Positions 60,045 to 64,000 of a DNA stretch of 64,000 bases are shown one piece after another. The notes below the pieces were generated by a model that saw only the letters and a list, made by a program, of their open reading frames with translations, was not told where the DNA came from and did no database searches. How positions within the stretch are numbered: the first letter of the stretch is position 1; each line of letters starts with the position of its first letter. A program made the translations under genes and the position numbers. Source of the DNA: Hydrogenophaga sp. BPS33 (GTDB lineage: Bacteria > Pseudomonadota > Gammaproteobacteria > Burkholderiales > Burkholderiaceae_C). The stretch covers positions 496,001 through 560,000 of the forward strand of contig NZ_CP044549.1 of NCBI RefSeq assembly GCF_009859475.1. Direction: 5' to 3'.

Positions 60045-60405
60045 TCACCGCCGACAACGGTCCCTTAAGCGCTGCACCAGCCTGCGGGGAGTCGGCGCCG
60101 GCATGGCCAACAACTGGATAGTGGAGGGCATGAGGGCAACGCCGGTGCCGGCACTGACCAAGGCTATGACGGTCTCGGCGCGTCGAGCTTCCTCAACAAT
60201 GCGGGGCTGAAAGCCGACGGCATCGCAGGCAGTCACAATCTGGGCGTACCTCACGAACCACAGAGGCGCGAACATGACGAACTCTTCGTCTACGAAGTCT
60301 CGTAAGTGGAGCTGCCTGCGCCGAATGAACGTGTGGCCTTCCGGCAGAAAGGAGCAAGCATGAGTTTGAAAATCGCAAACTGTCGTACGCGTTGGGCGTG
60401 GAAAT
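60045..60405 (-). pseudogene. C-terminal remnant of a LysR-type regulator
   Basis: An in-frame minus-strand segment without a suitable start reads (from its 5' side) FLPEGHTFIRR, LHLRDFVDEEFVMFAPLW, then YAQIVTACDAVGFQPRIVEEA and VIALVSAGTGVALMPSTIQ. This is the order and spacing of the effector-binding domain of LysR proteins (LPxGHxL, xxLxDLxxExFV, GFxPxIVxEA, LVxAGxGVALxP). The DNA-binding helix-turn-helix and first effector lobe are gone; the frame runs into a stop at about 60406 and the intact GntR gene lies beyond. It ends early at 60045. It is a dead gene. Confidence 0.7.
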
Positions 60406-60427
60406 CATGGACCTGGACCTGGCGCGC

Positions 60428-61108
60428 TCAGCCCTCCTCGCCGACCTTCTTCAAGATCTCCGTGCGCACATGCCGCACATGGGCCGCCCCCGCCTCGTCG
60501 GCCTTGGCCTCATTCCCGCGCAGCACCGCGCGCCCGATCGTGTCGTAGTCGCGCAGGCGCATCTCGCGCAGCGAACCCAGGCGGTATTGCGCGTGCACGA
60601 TGGGCATGTGGATCACCCGCAGCAGGCGCCGCAGTTCCTTGCTGCCACCCAGGTCCAGCAGCACGCGGTAGAAGTGGCGCCGTGCCTGCGCAAAACCCTC
60701 GCTGCTGGACGAGGCCGCCGCGGCCAGGCGCTCGAGCGCTTGCGACAAGGCCTTGGCCGGGTTGCCGTTCTTCACCGCCCGCGCGGCATTGCGCGCCAGC
60801 AGGCCGGTCATGCGTTCGGCGACGTCGAGCACGTCCAGCGTTTCCTGCAGGCTCAAGGAGCGCACCACCGCGCCCTTGTGCCGCACGGTGTCGATCACGC
60901 CGTCGGCCGCCAGGTGTTGCAGCGCCTCGCGCACCGAGTTGCGCCCCACCCCGAATTGCGCCGCCAGATCGGTCTCCACCAGGCGTTGGCCCGGCACGAA
61001 CTGGCCCGTTTCCAGCCCGTTCACGATGCCGTGGAACACCGTCTCCGCCGTGCTCGGGTCGGAGCTGGCATCGGAGGGGGTGGGCGTGGCGTCTTTGCGG
61101 GTCGGCAT
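60428..61108 (-). CDS. GntR family regulator (FCD domain)
   Basis: 226 aa. N-terminal winged helix with FVPGQRLVETDLAAQFGVGRNSVREALQHLAADGVID, then the all-helical FCD ligand domain (residues about 95-215). ATG 61108 is used. It faces the acyl-CoA dehydrogenase gene across 122 bases that contain a palindrome at 61149-61175, the probable operator. FCD regulators commonly sense organic acids or acyl-CoA, repressing the neighbouring catabolic operon. Confidence 0.9.
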   Translation of the reverse strand: MPTRKDATPTPSDASSDPSTAETVFHGIVNGLETGQFVPGQRLVETDLAAQFGVGRNSVREALQHLAADGVIDTVRHKGAVVRSLSLQETLDVLDVAERMTGLLARNAARAVKNGNPAKALSQALERLAAAASSSSEGFAQARRHFYRVLLDLGGSKELRRLLRVIHMPIVHAQYRLGSLREMRLRDYDTIGRAVLRGNEAKADEAGAAHVRHVRTEILKKVGEEG

Positions 61109-61148
61109 GAAAACTCGAAAAAAAGTGCCAGGAGTGTAGAACAAGGTC

Positions 61149-61175
61149 GGATGACATTGTGGGGCAATATCATCC
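61149..61175. promoter_or_regulatory. 27-bp imperfect palindrome, candidate GntR operator
   Basis: GGATGACATTG (61149-61159), TGGGG, CAATATCATCC (61165-61175): 11-bp arms with one mismatch. It sits directly before a -10-like TACAAT (61176-61181), so binding would occlude transcription of the acyl-CoA dehydrogenase gene. Confidence 0.6.
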
Positions 61176-61230
61176 TACAATCTGGCCTGACGTCGAATGC
61201 CGTTCGACTCCACCCCAAGAGGTCTCTCCC

Positions 61231-62415
61231 ATGAATTTCGATCTTTCCCCCGCGCTGCTGGAGTTGCGCGATCGCACCCGCCGCTTCATCGCCGAGCAGG
61301 TGATCCCGCTGGAAAACGACGAGCGCCAGAGCTCGCACGGTCCGTCCGAGGAGCTGCGCAACGAGTTGGTCGCCCGCGCCCGCGCGCACGGCCTGCTCAC
61401 ACCCCATGCCTCGAAGGAGCTGGGCGGCCTGGCCTTGTCGCACATCGAGAAAGCGGTGGTGTTCGAAGAGGCCGGTTATTCCTGGCTGGGGCCGACCGCC
61501 ATGAACATTCACGCACCCGACGAGGGCAACATCCACCTGATGGAGGAGGTCGCCAGCGCCGAGCAGAAGGAACGCTGGTTGCGCCCGCAGGTGCAAGGCC
61601 ACACGCGTTCGTGCTTCGCGATGACCGAGCCCGGCCCGGGCGCTGGCGCCGATCCGGGCATGCTGCAGACCCTGGCGGTGCGCGATGGGGACGACTACGT
61701 CATCAACGGATTGAAGTGGCTCATCACCGGAGCCGAGGGTGCGAGCTACGTGATCATCATGGCGCGCATGGAAGACGGCTCTGCCACCATGTTCCTGAGC
61801 GACATGGACCGCGAAGGCATCGTGGTGGAACGCAGCATGGACGCGATGGACCGCTGCTTCACCGGCGGCCACTGCGTGGTTCGGTTCACCAATGTGCGTG
61901 TTCCCGCCCGCGATGTGCTGGGCGAAGTGGGCAAGGGCTTTCGTTATGCGCAGGTGCGCCTGGCGCCCGCGCGCCTCACGCATTGCATGCGCTGGCTCGG
62001 CCAGGCACGCCGCGCGCACGAAGTGGCATTGGAATACGCCAGCCAACGCCGTGCGTTCGGCAAGCCGCTGGTCGAGCACGAAGGCGTGGGCTTCATGCTG
62101 GCCGACAACGACATGGACCTGCAGACCGCGCGTCTGCACATCTGGCACACCGCCTGGATGATGGACCAGGGCCACAAGTGCAACTTCGAGTCGAGCCGCG
62201 CCAAGGTGGTGTGCTCCGAAGCCGAGTGGCGCGTCGTGGACCGCAGCGTGCAGATCCTCGGCGGGCAGGGCGTGACCGCGGAAAAAGAAGTCATGCGCAT
62301 CTTCACTGACATGCGCGCTTTCCGCGTCTACGACGGCCCGAACGAGGTGCACCGCTGGAGCATGGCGCGCAAGATGGTGCATTCGCTGGGGCAGGCCACC
62401 GGGAGCGCTGCATGA
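61231..62415 (+). CDS. acyl-CoA dehydrogenase (ACAD10/11-like clan)
   Basis: 394 aa FAD enzyme. N-terminal helices, then SCFAMTEPGPGAGADPGM (FAD-contacting TEP motif), VINGLKWLITGA, and the C-terminal helical domain with RAFGKPLVEHEGVGFMLAD and VYDGPNEVHRWSMARK carrying the base Glu. In mid-size ACADs encoded next to an APH-like phosphotransferase, the substrate is often a 4-phosphorylated acyl-CoA. ATG 61231 with AGAGG upstream. Confidence 0.9.
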   Translation: MNFDLSPALLELRDRTRRFIAEQVIPLENDERQSSHGPSEELRNELVARARAHGLLTPHASKELGGLALSHIEKAVVFEEAGYSWLGPTAMNIHAPDEGNIHLMEEVASAEQKERWLRPQVQGHTRSCFAMTEPGPGAGADPGMLQTLAVRDGDDYVINGLKWLITGAEGASYVIIMARMEDGSATMFLSDMDREGIVVERSMDAMDRCFTGGHCVVRFTNVRVPARDVLGEVGKGFRYAQVRLAPARLTHCMRWLGQARRAHEVALEYASQRRAFGKPLVEHEGVGFMLADNDMDLQTARLHIWHTAWMMDQGHKCNFESSRAKVVCSEAEWRVVDRSVQILGGQGVTAEKEVMRIFTDMRAFRVYDGPNEVHRWSMARKMVHSLGQATGSAA

Positions 62416-62476
62416 GCGCCGCACGGCCGCTCCGAAGGCGCTCGGCCCCGCAGTGCGCAGCACGGAGGGTAGTCCC

Positions 62477-63247
62477 ATGAGCGCGCTGGACCGCTTCCGA
62501 CTCGATGGACAACACGTGCTGGTGACCGGCGCTTCCAGCGGCCTGGGTGCGCACTTCGCGCAACTGCTGGTGGACGCGGGCGCACGCGTCTCATTGGCCG
62601 CGCGCCGCACCGACAAGCTGGAGGCGCTCGTGGCGCAACTGCAGCAAGGCGGCGCGCAGGCGCGAGCCGTGGCGCTGGACGTCACCGATCCGCAAAGCGT
62701 GGCACGCTGTTTCGACGCGCTCGCCGACGACGGCGCACCCGATGTGGTGATCAACAACGCTGGTGTCACCGTCACCAAGTCCGTGTTGCAGCAAACGCCC
62801 GAGGACTACGACCAGGTGCTCGACACCAACCTCAAGGGCGCCTGGCTGGTGGCCACCGAAGCGGCGCGCCGCATGGTGGCTGCGGGCAAGGGTGGCAGCA
62901 TCGTCAACGTGGCCTCCATCTTGGGCGAACGCGTGGCGGGCGGCGTGGCGCCCTACGCGATCTCCAAGGCCGGCGTGTTGCAACTCACCAAGGCACTGGC
63001 GCTGGAGCTGGCGCGGCACAAGATCCGCGTCAACGCGTTGATGCCGGGCTATGTGGTGACCGACCTGAACCGCGATTTCCTGTTGAGCGAGCCGGGCGAC
63101 AAACTCAAGTCCCGCATTCCCAGCCGCCGCTTCGGTGAACTGGCGGATCTCGATGGCCCCCTGCTGCTGCTGGCCAGCGACGCGGGCGCGGCCATGTCCG
63201 GCAGCCTGTTGGCGGTGGACGGCGCACACCTGGTCAGTTCGCTATGA
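62477..63247 (+). CDS. SDR family oxidoreductase
   Basis: 256 aa. TGASSGLG at 17-24, NNAG in VVINNAGVTVT, and YAISKAG as YxxxK with Ser in NVASILG. The C-terminal DGAHLVSSL is typical. Probably NAD(P)-dependent. Coupled by ATGA to the phosphotransferase gene. In Lva-like clusters an SDR reduces or oxidises the hydroxyacyl-CoA. Confidence 0.9.
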   Translation: MSALDRFRLDGQHVLVTGASSGLGAHFAQLLVDAGARVSLAARRTDKLEALVAQLQQGGAQARAVALDVTDPQSVARCFDALADDGAPDVVINNAGVTVTKSVLQQTPEDYDQVLDTNLKGAWLVATEAARRMVAAGKGGSIVNVASILGERVAGGVAPYAISKAGVLQLTKALALELARHKIRVNALMPGYVVTDLNRDFLLSEPGDKLKSRIPSRRFGELADLDGPLLLLASDAGAAMSGSLLAVDGAHLVSSL

Positions 63248-64000
63248 ACCCCAGCCTGAACCTCGATGCCCTGCGCGCCTACCTGGCGCAACAGGGTGTG
63301 GCCACCGAAGGCCTGCGCGTGCAGCCGATCGCGGGGGGGCAGTCCAACCCGACGTTCCGGCTGGACACGCGTGCCGGTTCGTACGTGCTGCGCAAGAAGC
63401 CCTCGGGCACGCTGCTGCCCGGTGCGCACGCGATCGACCGCGAGTACCGCGTGATGCGCGCCTTGCAGGACACGGAGGTGCCGGTGCCGCGCATGGTCGC
63501 GTACTGCGAGGACGCATCGGTGCTGGGCACGCCGTTCTACGTGATGGACTTCCTGCAGGGGCGCGTCATGATGGACCAGTCGCTGCCCGGCATGGTCCAG
63601 GAAGAACGCGGCGCGATCTACCGCGAGATGAACCGCGTCATCGCGGCCTTGCACAACGTCGACCACGTGGCTGTGGGGCTGGAGAGTTTTGGCAAGACGG
63701 GCCAGTACGTGCAACGCCAGATCGCGCGCTGGTCGCAGCAGTGCCGCGCCTCGACGCTGCCACTGAGCGAGGACATGCAACGCCTGATGGAATGGCTGCC
63801 CGAGCATCTGCCGCCGGGCGACGAAACCACGCTGGTGCATGGCGACTACCGCCTGGACAACCTGATCTTCCACCCCACCGAAGCCCGGGTGATCGGCGTG
63901 CTGGACTGGGAGTTGTCCACCCTCGGCCACCCGTTGGCCGACTTCGCCTACCACGGCATGAGCTGGCACATTCCGGCCACGCTGTGGCGCGGTATCGGGG
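63244..64000 (+). CDS. phosphotransferase family protein (APH-like), partial
   Basis: The first 252 codons of a larger frame that leaves the window. QPIAGGQSNPTFRLDTRAG is the nucleotide loop region, LVHGDYRLDNLIF the catalytic Brenner motif (HGDxxxxN), and GVLDWELSTLGHPLADFAY the metal-binding DxD-type segment. Homologues next to ACADs phosphorylate 4-hydroxyacyl-CoA (LvaA, the kinase domain of ACAD10/11). No stop within the window. Confidence 0.88.
   Translation, partial: MNPSLNLDALRAYLAQQGVATEGLRVQPIAGGQSNPTFRLDTRAGSYVLRKKPSGTLLPGAHAIDREYRVMRALQDTEVPVPRMVAYCEDASVLGTPFYVMDFLQGRVMMDQSLPGMVQEERGAIYREMNRVIAALHNVDHVAVGLESFGKTGQYVQRQIARWSQQCRASTLPLSEDMQRLMEWLPEHLPPGDETTLVHGDYRLDNLIFHPTEARVIGVLDWELSTLGHPLADFAYHGMSWHIPATLWRGIG

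Noticed and set aside
60045..60275. A complete 76-residue protein in the LysR remnant
   Set aside because: The matching LysR motifs extend upstream of the internal Met (LPEGH, LRDFVDEEFVMF), so this Met is not a real start; it is a fragment.

Overview
This is a 64 kb, high-GC chromosomal segment of a betaproteobacterium. The gene content and order (str/S10 ribosomal operons, lipBA, the atp operon, BioMNY, HemJ, many fatty-acid and CoA genes) and the GC-rich dispersed hairpin at 2571-2608 fit Burkholderiales, most likely the Comamonadaceae (Hydrogenophaga/Acidovorax-like). That placement comes from recognising protein families and repeats by eye, not from a search. I see no integrase, transposase, prophage or CRISPR array. 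The window reads as core chromosome with a few catabolic cassettes.

Layout. 1-8.5 kb: small-molecule metabolism (class II aldolase, ketopantoate-reductase-like enzyme, MarC, SDR, DsbA-fold isomerase, dienelactone hydrolase, secreted amidohydrolase, GST), then corA and hemB. 8.7-13.8 kb: a degenerate histidine-kinase/receiver-like protein, a candidate small RNA with its own promoter and terminator (9881-10036), HemJ, VanZ-like, a 2Fe-2S protein, a hydrolase and a D-Ala-D-Ala carboxypeptidase. 13.9-24 kb: rpsL-rpsG-fusA-tuf-rpsJ, then rplC-rplD-rplW-rplB-rpsS-rplV-rpsC-rplP-rpmC-rpsQ, closed by a strong terminator. The usual rplN-rplX-rplE continuation is absent here. 24-31.5 kb: redox and envelope genes, including a cytochrome c' gene split by an in-frame amber codon, a CoA-transferase and an MFS transporter.

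31.5-34 kb: a soluble PTS phosphorelay (EIIA-Man type, HPr, EI) without EIIB/EIIC. 34-37.8 kb (minus strand): ybeD-lipB-lipA-araC-type regulator followed by an EamA permease; a 19-bp direct repeat with 21-bp periodicity lies in front of the permease. 38-45.5 kb: the complete F1Fo ATP synthase operon atpIBEFHAGDC with a promoter and a terminator. 45.5-51.3 kb: cyclic-nucleotide-binding protein, LemA/TPM operon, YheT-type hydrolase and a diheme cytochrome c. 51.4-59.9 kb: acyl-CoA synthetase, thioesterase, tRNA-Arg(CCG), a BioMNY biotin transporter translationally coupled to an acyl-CoA ligase and an unusual thiolase, and a nitroreductase.

59.9-64 kb: a LysR C-terminal remnant, then a GntR/FCD regulator divergent from acyl-CoA dehydrogenase - SDR - phosphotransferase. 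A 27-bp imperfect palindrome sits between the divergent genes. The enzyme trio matches the composition of the levulinate/4-hydroxyacyl-CoA (Lva, ACAD10/11) pathway and is the most interesting functional hypothesis in the window. Other points worth a second look are the candidate sRNA, the amber-interrupted cytochrome c', the BioMNY-ligase-thiolase operon, and the promoter plus structured leader between rpsJ and rplC.
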